13,821 nucleotides of DNA from JAYUHK01 sp043767025. Its GTDB lineage: Bacteria > Bacteroidota > Bacteroidia > Chitinophagales > Saprospiraceae. The translations under genes and the position numbers were made by a program. The stretch lies in the NCBI GenBank assembly GCA_043767025.1, contig JAYUHK010000168.1:1-13821 (forward strand). The letters run 5' to 3'. The notes below the pieces were generated by a model. That model searched no databases. It was not told the DNA's origin and worked only from the letters and a program-made list of their open reading frames with translations. This document shows, one piece after another, positions 1-6,512 of the stretch. Each line of letters opens with the position of its first letter. The stretch's first letter is position 1.

Positions 1-1168
1 CGGTCTGCCCGTAAAGCTGCTTCAGGTTGATGCCGATGGAGCGGTAGAAGCGGTACAAGTCCGGGCCGATGGCCGCGCCGCCGGTGTAGGCCACGCGGAT
101 GCGGCTCATGCCGAGGACGTTTCTCAATGGCCCATAGATCAGCAGATTGCCGAGCAGATAGAGCAGCCGGTCGGTCAACGGCACCGGTTTGCCGTCCATG
201 ATCTCCGCCCCGCAGCGGCGCGCCACGTTCATGAAGTACCGGAAAACGCCGCGCTTGATGCGGCTCGCATCGTCCATGCGGATCATTACCTGCGTGAGCA
301 GGTTCTCGAAGATTCGCGGCGGACCGAAATAATACGTCGGTCCGATCTCGCGCAAGTCGGTCATTACCGTTTCCGAGGACTCCGGGCAATTGACGGTGAA
401 GCCCGCCACCAGCGCCTGGGCGTAGGAAAACAGATGATCCCCGACCCAGGCCATCGGCAGGTAGGACAGCACTTCGTCGGATGCGGTGAATCCGTCGAAC
501 TCCACGTCGCCACGCGCGGCGGCGATGAAACCCGCGTGGGTGTGGCACACGCCTTTGGGCTTGCCGGTGGTGCCGGACGTGTAAAGCATGACGCACACGT
601 CTTCGGGCCGGATCTGTTCCACGCAACTCGAGAAGAATTCCGGATGCGCCCGGTGGTACTCGAGCCCGATTTCGCGCAGCCGGTCATACGCCATCAACTG
701 CGGCTGTCGATAGTTGCGCAGCCCGCGCGGGTCGTCGTAGAAAATGCGCTTGAGCTTCGGATACTGCGGCAGGATCTCGAGCAGCTTGTCCACCTGCTCC
801 TGGTCTTCGACGATCGCATACTCGATTTCCGCGTTGTCGAGCACGTACAGCATTTCCTGCGCGACCGCATCCTGGTACAGCGGCACCGGCACTCCGCCGA
901 GGGATTGCGCGGCAGCGACGGACCAGTACAAGCGCGGCAGGTTGTCGCCGATGATGGCGAGGTTCATGCCGCGCAGGAACCCTTGCGCGGCCAGGCCGCA
1001 GGCGAGTGCGCGCACTTCGTTGGCGACCTGAGCCCAAGTCCAGCTCTGCCAGATGCCGAGGTCTTTCTCGCGGATGGCGGTACGGTTCCCCTGCTTCCTT
1101 GCATGCCGCAACAGAAGCAAGGGGAAGGTGTCAACGCTCCCGCCGCTGATGGGGTCCGACTGCGCCAA
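1..1168 (-). CDS. Long-chain acyl-CoA synthetase (AMP-binding), 3' end cut by window edge
   Basis: This is an ATP-dependent acyl-CoA ligase that adenylates a fatty or aromatic acid and then forms its CoA thioester. Only the first 389 codons lie in the window, and the frame is open to base 1. I translated it by hand because it has no stop here. Visible family motifs are the P-loop-like YTSGTTGKPKG (residues 196-206), the LPMAWVGDH region (about 240-248), FGPPRIFEN (about 285), AYTGGAAIGP (about 360) and LYGQT at the edge (385-389). The family is usually about 600-650 residues, so the C-terminal subdomain is missing. The start is TTG at 1166-1168: an in-frame TGA lies just upstream and a strong AGGAG sits 5 bases before it. 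Codons are strongly GC-biased. The sequence resembles the FAA1-like ligases common in Betaproteobacteria. The exact acyl substrate cannot be told. Confidence 0.9.
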   Translation of the reverse strand, partial: MAQSDPISGGSVDTFPLLLLRHARKQGNRTAIREKDLGIWQSWTWAQVANEVRALACGLAAQGFLRGMNLAIIGDNLPRLYWSVAAAQSLGGVPVPLYQDAVAQEMLYVLDNAEIEYAIVEDQEQVDKLLEILPQYPKLKRIFYDDPRGLRNYRQPQLMAYDRLREIGLEYHRAHPEFFSSCVEQIRPEDVCVMLYTSGTTGKPKGVCHTHAGFIAAARGDVEFDGFTASDEVLSYLPMAWVGDHLFSYAQALVAGFTVNCPESSETVMTDLREIGPTYYFGPPRIFENLLTQVMIRMDDASRIKRGVFRYFMNVARRCGAEIMDGKPVPLTDRLLYLLGNLLIYGPLRNVLGMSRIRVAYTGGAAIGPDLYRFYRSIGINLKQLYGQT

Positions 1169-1173
1169 GCGCT

Positions 1174-1178
1174 CTCCT
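1174..1178 (-). promoter_or_regulatory. Shine-Dalgarno site fixing a TTG start
   Basis: On the minus strand AGGAG lies 5 bases before TTG at 1166-1168. An in-frame TGA overlaps the site, so no start further upstream is possible. No other start codon comes this close to a ribosome binding site, so the acyl-CoA ligase very likely begins with TTG. Confidence 0.75.
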
Positions 1179-1270
1179 CAGTCCTTTTATAGTATTTGAC
1201 CGGCCCTGGCCTTTGTATCATCTTCATGCCTTCGTGTCTTGAGCAAATGAGCCGGGCCGAAACCGATGCT

Positions 1271-1302
1271 ATCGACTCGCGTTATCCGGCCGGCGAGTCG
1301 AT
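1271..1302. repeat. 10-bp perfect inverted repeat (possible operator or stem-loop)
   Basis: ATCGACTCGC at 1271-1280 is exactly repeated in inverse as GCGAGTCGAT at 1293-1302, with a 12-base GC-rich spacer. It lies about 100 bases upstream of the acyl-CoA ligase start and about 65 bases beyond the peroxidase terminator. No T-run follows on either strand, so it is not a standard intrinsic terminator. It could be an operator for a dimeric repressor or an RNA stem in the ligase leader. The rest of 1169-1360 shows no convincing gene or promoter. Confidence 0.45.
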
Positions 1303-1360
1303 CTGTCGCAACGGGGACGTGGCAGACGCCTGGGTCGAATACGCGTCAGGTGCGAATCGC

Positions 1361-1389
1361 AAAAAAAGCCCGCCTCCATTGAGGCGGGC
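1361..1389 (-). terminator. Rho-independent terminator after the cytochrome c peroxidase gene
   Basis: GCCCGCCTC and GAGGCGGGC form a perfect 9-bp GC-rich stem with a 4-base loop (1368-1389). On the minus strand seven T residues follow directly (1361-1367 is A7 on the plus strand). It starts about 30 bases past the stop codon of the peroxidase gene, ending that transcription unit before the ligase gene. Confidence 0.92.
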
Positions 1390-1418
1390 GATGGATGAAG
1401 TTCTGTCTGAAACAGGAC

Positions 1419-2486
1419 TCAGTATTTATAAGCGGCGGCGGGCAGCGACGGGGCGGTCGCAAACTGCGCCGGGACTTCGCCGGTCAAGCTATGCAAGAAG
1501 GCGACCACGTCAGATACGTCGGCATCGGTCAGATCGCGGCCGAGCTGCAGCTTGCCCATGATACGGATCGCGTCACCCAGCTCGGCCACCGAGCCATCGT
1601 GGAAATACGGCGGCGTGACGGCGACGTTACGCAGTTGCTGCACCTTGAAGATAAAGGCGTCGGACTCATTCTTGGTGTCCTGGAAGCGGCCCTTGTCGCG
1701 GCCCTTGAACAGGTCAATTTCCTTGCTGCCGGTCAACATCCAGTAATCCTGGGTGAGACCGAACTTCTGATACATCTGTCCGCCTACGGTGACGCCGCTG
1801 TGGCAACCCGAGCAGCCGAAGGTCATGAATTTGTCCAGGCCTTGTTTCGCCTCTGCGCTCAACGCCGCTTTGTCGCCTTTGAGATAACGATCGAAGGCCG
1901 CGGGGGTGATGAGCGTGCGCTCGAAAGCGCCGATCGCCTTGCCCCAGTTCTCTGCCGTCATCGGCTCGGCCTCGCCGGGGAACGCCTTCTCGAACATCGT
2001 GCGATAACCGGGGAGAGCACGCAACCGCGCTTCGGCGGCAGCGTAGTCCGCATTGCCGTAAGCAAGCGGGCTCACCAGGGCTTTGACCGCCTGTTCCTCG
2101 ACATCGGCGCGGTTGCCGCCATAGTGCTGAACGAACTGCAGCGCGGTGTTGAATACAGTCGGCGCGTTGCGCGGTATGACTTTGCCGCCCACGCCGACCG
2201 AACGCGGCAGCGCGTCGGTGCCGTAGAAATACGGATTATGGCAGCCACCGCAACTGCCCTTGCCGTCACTCGAAACCCGCGTCTCGAAAAACAGCGCCCG
2301 GCCCAGGGCGACACGCTCGGGGGTGAGCGGACGTTGCGGCGTGCCGGCGTCCGCGGGCAGTGGCTTGAACATCTGCTGCGCCCGCGCGAGCAGCGCCTCG
2401 TCATTGTTTTCGGCTGCCAGCAACGAAGCGCCAGCCGCAAGCGCGATCGCACAGGAATACAGAATTGCGTTTGTCTTGATCGTCAT
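1419..2486 (-). CDS. Di-haem cytochrome c peroxidase (CcpA/MauG family), periplasmic
   Basis: The gene encodes a bacterial di-haem peroxidase that reduces hydrogen peroxide to water with electrons from small c-type cytochromes or cupredoxins in the periplasm. The 355-residue product is normal for the family. It opens with a Sec signal peptide (about residues 1-25, hydrophobic core ILYSCAIALAAGASLLAA). Two c-haem sites are present, CGGCH (79-83) and CSGCH (225-229), together with the conserved NAPTVFNTALQF stretch (107-118) and a likely distal Met ligand of the C-terminal haem in RIMGKLQLG (M310). Many homologues have FWDGRA after NAPTVFN; here the equivalent is HYGGNRA, so a conserved Trp is absent. 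The frame is open to 2564, but I chose ATG at 2484-2486. It puts the signal peptide at the N-terminus, has a GGGGGA purine run 7 bases upstream, and removes an overlap with the upstream VOC gene. The gap to that gene is 49 bases, so co-transcription is plausible. Confidence 0.93.
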   Translation of the reverse strand: MTIKTNAILYSCAIALAAGASLLAAENNDEALLARAQQMFKPLPADAGTPQRPLTPERVALGRALFFETRVSSDGKGSCGGCHNPYFYGTDALPRSVGVGGKVIPRNAPTVFNTALQFVQHYGGNRADVEEQAVKALVSPLAYGNADYAAAEARLRALPGYRTMFEKAFPGEAEPMTAENWGKAIGAFERTLITPAAFDRYLKGDKAALSAEAKQGLDKFMTFGCSGCHSGVTVGGQMYQKFGLTQDYWMLTGSKEIDLFKGRDKGRFQDTKNESDAFIFKVQQLRNVAVTPPYFHDGSVAELGDAIRIMGKLQLGRDLTDADVSDVVAFLHSLTGEVPAQFATAPSLPAAAYKY

Positions 2487-2535
2487 GGCCCGTCCCCCTT
2501 TTATCCCTATTTTGCCGATTGTGCTCTCGTTACTC

Positions 2536-2865
2536 TCAACTGTCCGGCTTGCAATAGATCTCAATGCAGTTGTCTTCCGGATCAGAGATCTGGAAGGAGT
2601 TGAACTCCTCGCCCTTCTTCACCGGTTTGCCGAATTTGCCCGCCCACTCGTTCAGCACTTTCATGCTGGAAACATGGAAACCCATGTGCAATTCAGGTGC
2701 GCGCTTGACTGGTTCCCCTGCCTGGAAGACGACCAGCACGCCGGGCCCGCGCACCTTGCGTCCATCGGCACGGAGCCCGAAGGTTTCCGCGTACCAGCGC
2801 GCCAGGCCCTCGGGATCGCGTGCGGGAATGTTGAGGTGATCAAGCTGGAAATCGGCTGCCGTCAT
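2536..2865 (-). CDS. VOC-superfamily protein (glyoxalase/dioxygenase fold)
   Basis: This 109-residue cytoplasmic protein has the paired beta-alpha-beta-beta-beta architecture of the vicinal oxygen chelate fold. It begins with a characteristic DHLNIPARDPEGLARWY strand-helix, with candidate metal ligands H10, H60 or H64 and E102 (in NCIEIY near the end). VOC proteins include glyoxalase I, ring-cleavage dioxygenases, resistance proteins and methylmalonyl-CoA epimerase. The sequence does not let me pick a reaction. The start is ATG at 2863-2865 with AGGAG 9 bases upstream (2875-2879). It follows the icmF stop by 42 bases on the same strand and precedes the peroxidase, suggesting a shared transcript in the proteobacterial source genome. 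Epimerase is tempting beside a B12 mutase, but the protein is shorter than typical epimerases and its first motif is not epimerase-like. Confidence 0.85.
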   Translation of the reverse strand: MTAADFQLDHLNIPARDPEGLARWYAETFGLRADGRKVRGPGVLVVFQAGEPVKRAPELHMGFHVSSMKVLNEWAGKFGKPVKKGEEFNSFQISDPEDNCIEIYCKPDS

Positions 2866-2907
2866 GCTTAAGTTCTCCTGAAATAAAAGTTTGCTGAAAT
2901 TTCTCAG

Positions 2908-5900
2908 CTACATGCTCCGGCGGTACTGCCCGCCGACCTCGAACAACGCGCCGGTGATCTGGCCCAGCGAGCAGACACGCACCGCATGCACCAGTTCGGC
3001 AAACACGTTGCCGTTGTCGATTACGGTCTGGCGCAACTTCGCCAGCGCGGCCGGCGCTTGCCCTGCATTGCGTGCCTGGAATTCGCGCAGGCGACGGATC
3101 TGGCCCTGTTTTTCCTCCTCGGTCGAACGCTGCAGCGGAATGCTGCCGCCGGCCCCTGTCGCATCCGGATTGCGGAACGTGTTCACGCCGATGATCGGAT
3201 AGGAGCCGTCGTGCTTCTTGTGCTCGTAGAACATCGACTCTTCCTGAATCTTGCCGCGCTGGTAGCCGGTTTCCATGGCGCCCAGCACACCGCCGCGTTC
3301 GGATATGCGCTCGAACTCCTGCAACACCGCTTCTTCGACCAGGTCGGTCAGCTCGTCGATGATGAACGAGCCCTGATTCGGATTCTCGTTCTTCGCCAGA
3401 CCCCACTCGCGGTTGATGACGAGCTGGATGGCGAGCGCGCGCCGTACCGATTCCGCCGTCGGCGTCGTGATCGCCTCGTCGTAGGCGTTGGTATGCAGCG
3501 AATTGCAGTTGTCGTAAATGGCGTAGAGGGCTTGCAGGGTCGTCCGAATGTCGTTGAAATCAATTTCTTGCGCGTGGAGCGACCGCCCCGAAGTTTGGAT
3601 ATGGTATTTGAGTTGTTGGCTGCGCTCGTTTGCCTTGTATTTTTGCTTCATCGCCTTCGCCCATATCCGCCGCGCTACACGCCCGATGACCGAATATTCG
3701 GCATCTACGCCATTGGAAAAGAAAAACGACAGATTGGGTGCAAAGTCATCGATTTTCATACCCCGCGACATATAATATTCGACAAAAGTAAAGCCGTTGG
3801 AGAGCGTAAAAGCTAATTGCGAGATAGGATTGGCGCCTGCTTCGGCGATGTGATAGCCCGAAATCGAAACGCTGTAAAAATTGCGGATTTTGTGTTGGAT
3901 AAAATATTCCTGCACGTCGCCCATGAGTCGGAGGGCGAACTCGGTAGAAAAAATACAAGTATTTTGCGCTTGGTCTTCTTTCAAAATATCGGCTTGGACA
4001 GTGCCGCGCACCGCCGCCAACGCAGTCGCTTGGAGTGGAGCGTATATATTTTTTTCTAAAATTTCATCTCCTGTCACACCCAACAACAGCAAGCCTAAAC
4101 CTGTGTTTCCTTTCGGCAACTCTCCGATGTAAGTCGGGCGCGCCTGATTTTTATCGTCGTATTTTTCTTTTAGTTTTTGCTCCACCAAGTGTTCCAGACC
4201 GTTTTGGAGGATATATTTTTCGCATTGTTGGTCGATGGCGGCGTTCATAAAAAAGGCTGCGAGGGTGGCGGCGGGTCCATTGATGGTCATCGAAACGGAG
4301 GTCGTAGGCGCACACAAGTCGAAGCCCGAATAAAGTTTTTTGGCATCGTCGAGGCAGCAAATAGACACGCCCGAGTTGCCGATTTTGCCGTAAATATCGG
4401 GGCGGTGGTCGGGGTCTTCACCATACAATGTCACCGAATCGAAGGCGGTAGAAAGGCGCGTGGCGGGCAAGTCGGCAGCCACATAGTGAAATCGGCGATT
4501 GGTGCGCTCGGGTCCGCCTTCGCCTGCAAACATACGCGTAGGGTCTTCGGCAGTGCGTTTGAAAGGAAAAACTCCGGCGGTGTAGGGAAAGCTGCCCGGA
4601 AAATTCTCCTGCAACGCCCAACGCAGACGGTCGCCCCAGCCCGAATATCGGGGCACCGCAATTTTTGGAATCGCCAATCCCGAAAGGCTTTTGGTACTGG
4701 TCTGAATCCGAATTTCTTTTCCGCGCACGGAATAAATGAACTCTTCGTTTTTATAATTTTGGAGTGTTTGGTCCCAATTTTCTAAAATTTCTTGCGCGCC
4801 AGCGTCTAATTTTCGGAGATAAATTTGCTCATTTTTGGTAAAATCTTCGAGTTCGGCGGGTGATTTTTTTTGCGTTTCGTAGTGTTTTTTTATCGTATGA
4901 AAAGAATACGCCAGCTCTGCGGTCTGCGCTTGTGTGTTTGTGTGGTCGTTGTAGGCGCGTACGATTTCGGATATTTCGGACAGATAGCGTGTGCGGTGCG
5001 GCGGAATGATGTAAATTTTTTCACTCATTTTGTCCGTCACCTGAAAGTTGGATTGGAGCGAAGTTCCTGTTTTTTCGACCATTTTATCCATCACTCGGCG
5101 GTATAGAGCGTTCATTCCTGGGTCATTGAATTGCGAAGCCATCGTCCCAAACACGGGCATTGTGTCCAAATTTTGTTCCCAAAGGTTGTGATTTCGTTGG
5201 TACTGTTTTTTTACGTCGCGCAGTGCATCGAGTGCGCCTTGTTTGTCAAATTTATTGATAGCGATGAGGTCAGCAAAGTCCAACATATCAATTTTTTCCA
5301 ACTGCGTCGCCGCGCCATATTCGGGAGTCATAACGTAGAGCGACGCGTCGGAGTGGTCCAAAATCTCGGTGTCGGACTGCCCAATTCCCGAAGTTTCGAG
5401 GATAATAAGGTCAAAATTAGCGGCTTTCAGAATATCTATTGCCGACTGGACGTACTTGGAGAGTGCCAAGTTGGACTGTCGAGTGGCGAGCGAGCGCATA
5501 TAAACTCGGTCGTTGTTGATGGCGTTCATTCGGATACGGTCGCCCAACAATGCGCCGCCCGTCTTGCGTTTGGAGGGGTCAACGGAAACGATAGCGATGG
5601 TTTTTTTTTCAAAATCCATCAAAAAACGCCGCACCAACTCATCTACGAGGCTCGACTTGCCGGAGCCGCCCGTTCCTGTGATGCCCAAAACTCCGCCTTG
5701 TCCTTTTTCGACAGGAAGGAGTTTTTGAGCCAAAACTGGTTTTATTTTTTGTTGGTAATAATCCTGATGATTTTCGGCGATAGAGATGAGCCGCGCGATG
5801 TAAAGATGTTCTTTTTGCGCCAAGCGATGTTCATCTAAAACGAAGTCTTTTTTTTCGTCAATCGCGAAAGAGTCGTTGGTATTTTGGGTTTGCCCTTTCT

Positions 5901-6360
5901 TTTGCGGCAGCTGTCGAGTAGGGTCTGTGTCGCATTGTTGCAGCAAATCGTTGATCATTCCTTGCAAGCCCATCGTCCGCCCGTCGTCGGGAGAGTAGAT
6001 TCGGCTGATGCCATAGGCGTGCAGTTCGGCGATTTCCGAGGGCAAAATAGTGCCGCCGCCGCCGCCGAAAATCTTGATGTGTCCCGCGCCTTTTTCCTTC
6101 AAAAGGTCGTACATATATTTCAAAAATTCGGTATGTCCGCCTTGATAGGAAGTGAGTGCGATGCCCTGCACGTCCTCCTGAATGGCGGTTTCTACGATTT
6201 CGCGGACGCTGCGGTTGTGTCCAAGATGGATAATTTCTGCGCCCGAACTCTGTAAAATACGGCGCATGATATTAATGGCGGCATCGTGACCGTCGAAGAG
6301 CGAGGCGGCGGTGACAAGGCGAATTTTGTTTTTGGGTTGGTAAGGTGTAGGCGATTGCAT
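2908..6360 (-). CDS. icmF: Fused isobutyryl-CoA mutase IcmF (B12-binding, G-protein and mutase domains); chimeric sequence
   Basis: IcmF is an adenosylcobalamin-dependent carbon-skeleton mutase interconverting isobutyryl- and n-butyryl-CoA, fused to its own GTPase chaperone. The 1150 residues show the domains in family order. The B12-binding domain (about 12-145) has DGHD with H25 as likely cobalt ligand, S71 and a GGGGG loop (99-103). The MeaI-type GTPase (about 222-430) has GTGGSGKS (229-236), VDPS (260-263), ETSGIGQ (322-328) and NKFD (369-372). A linker follows, then the mutase barrel (about 560-1150). F598 in GVFPF and Q799 in QAQNTCIF sit where methylmalonyl-CoA mutase has Tyr and Arg, favouring the isobutyryl-CoA type. 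Start ATG at 6358-6360 has no Shine-Dalgarno but a TAATTTTG box about 30 bases upstream. Codon use and GC content switch near residues 935-960: the N-terminal part is Bacteroidota-like and the C-terminal 190-215 residues proteobacterial. The reading frame is intact, but one natural protein with this sequence probably does not exist. Confidence 0.93.
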   Translation of the reverse strand: MQSPTPYQPKNKIRLVTAASLFDGHDAAINIMRRILQSSGAEIIHLGHNRSVREIVETAIQEDVQGIALTSYQGGHTEFLKYMYDLLKEKGAGHIKIFGGGGGTILPSEIAELHAYGISRIYSPDDGRTMGLQGMINDLLQQCDTDPTRQLPQKKGQTQNTNDSFAIDEKKDFVLDEHRLAQKEHLYIARLISIAENHQDYYQQKIKPVLAQKLLPVEKGQGGVLGITGTGGSGKSSLVDELVRRFLMDFEKKTIAIVSVDPSKRKTGGALLGDRIRMNAINNDRVYMRSLATRQSNLALSKYVQSAIDILKAANFDLIILETSGIGQSDTEILDHSDASLYVMTPEYGAATQLEKIDMLDFADLIAINKFDKQGALDALRDVKKQYQRNHNLWEQNLDTMPVFGTMASQFNDPGMNALYRRVMDKMVEKTGTSLQSNFQVTDKMSEKIYIIPPHRTRYLSEISEIVRAYNDHTNTQAQTAELAYSFHTIKKHYETQKKSPAELEDFTKNEQIYLRKLDAGAQEILENWDQTLQNYKNEEFIYSVRGKEIRIQTSTKSLSGLAIPKIAVPRYSGWGDRLRWALQENFPGSFPYTAGVFPFKRTAEDPTRMFAGEGGPERTNRRFHYVAADLPATRLSTAFDSVTLYGEDPDHRPDIYGKIGNSGVSICCLDDAKKLYSGFDLCAPTTSVSMTINGPAATLAAFFMNAAIDQQCEKYILQNGLEHLVEQKLKEKYDDKNQARPTYIGELPKGNTGLGLLLLGVTGDEILEKNIYAPLQATALAAVRGTVQADILKEDQAQNTCIFSTEFALRLMGDVQEYFIQHKIRNFYSVSISGYHIAEAGANPISQLAFTLSNGFTFVEYYMSRGMKIDDFAPNLSFFFSNGVDAEYSVIGRVARRIWAKAMKQKYKANERSQQLKYHIQTSGRSLHAQEIDFNDIRTTLQALYAIYDNCNSLHTNAYDEAITTPTAESVRRALAIQLVINREWGLAKNENPNQGSFIIDELTDLVEEAVLQEFERISERGGVLGAMETGYQRGKIQEESMFYEHKKHDGSYPIIGVNTFRNPDATGAGGSIPLQRSTEEEKQGQIRRLREFQARNAGQAPAALAKLRQTVIDNGNVFAELVHAVRVCSLGQITGALFEVGGQYRRSM
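3480..3560. other. Probable assembly chimera junction inside icmF
   Basis: Left of here icmF codons end mostly in G or C (for example the ITTPTAESVRR stretch uses atc, acg, acg, ccg, acg, gcg). Right of here the gene turns to caa, gaa, aaa, att and ttt codons, with runs of A and T. All flanking genes follow the same split in composition, gene type and translation-start style. The segment encodes IRTTLQALYAIYDNCNSLHT and its neighbours, which is among the most conserved parts of IcmF, where two distant genes could share enough identical bases to be joined. I cannot place the break to the base. The caa codon near 3532 suggests it lies between about 3480 and 3535. Confidence 0.82.
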
Positions 6361-6388
6361 TGTAAATTCTTATGGTTTTATTCTGCTG

Positions 6389-6396
6389 CAAAATTA
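6389..6396 (-). promoter_or_regulatory. Bacteroidota-type -7 promoter box upstream of icmF
   Basis: On the minus strand TAATTTTG fits the Bacteroidota sigma-ABfr -7 consensus TAnnTTTG exactly. It ends 28 bases before the icmF ATG, giving a leader of roughly 20 bases. No clear -33 element is seen. The same octamer occurs at a similar distance before the WD40 gene. Confidence 0.55.
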
Positions 6397-6454
6397 CGGA
6401 ATAAAACGTAAGAAATTTCTAAAATCTGAAAGTCGAGCGATAAATCTGACAAAA

Positions 6455-6478
6455 AATAAAATACCCTGTCTCAAGGGT
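6455..6478 (-). terminator. Weak candidate terminator after the HD-PycTM gene
   Basis: ACCCT (6463-6467) and AGGGT (6474-6478) can form a 5-bp stem with a 6-base loop. Reading along the minus strand a T-rich tail (ATTTTATTTTTT) follows. It sits about 35 bases past the stop codon of the HD-PycTM gene and before the icmF promoter box. The stem is short, so this is only a candidate. Confidence 0.4.
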
Positions 6479-6512
6479 TTTGTTATCCCATCAAACACGC
6501 TCCGATGTCAGC

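Noticed and set aside
434..1192. Long plus-strand open frame opposite the acyl-CoA ligase
   Set aside because: It is antisense to a clearly motif-bearing gene, its product has no recognisable domain, and long shadow frames are expected in GC-rich DNA.
1184..1199. A sigma-70 promoter in the TACTATAAAA stretch before the acyl-CoA ligase
   Set aside because: A -10-like sequence is visible but no -35 match stands at the right spacing.
2487..2564. Upstream ATG extension of the peroxidase by 26 codons
   Set aside because: It would bury the signal peptide inside the protein and overlap the VOC gene. The later ATG has a better ribosome binding site.
1395..2603. 402-codon plus-strand open frame opposite the peroxidase gene
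   Set aside because: The minus-strand product has two CXXCH haem sites and a signal peptide. The plus frame is a GC-driven shadow that also runs through the peroxidase terminator.
2536..2865. Calling the VOC gene methylmalonyl-CoA epimerase
   Set aside because: It is shorter than typical epimerases and its opening motif (DHLNIPARDPEG) is not the epimerase pattern. Context alone is not enough.
2986..3816. 276-codon plus-strand frame spanning the junction
   Set aside because: It is antisense to icmF and has low-complexity Arg/Val/Leu-rich composition without a domain.
4177..5838. Plus-strand frames of 202 and 235 codons opposite icmF
   Set aside because: They lie antisense to highly conserved GTPase and mutase motifs, so they are shadows.
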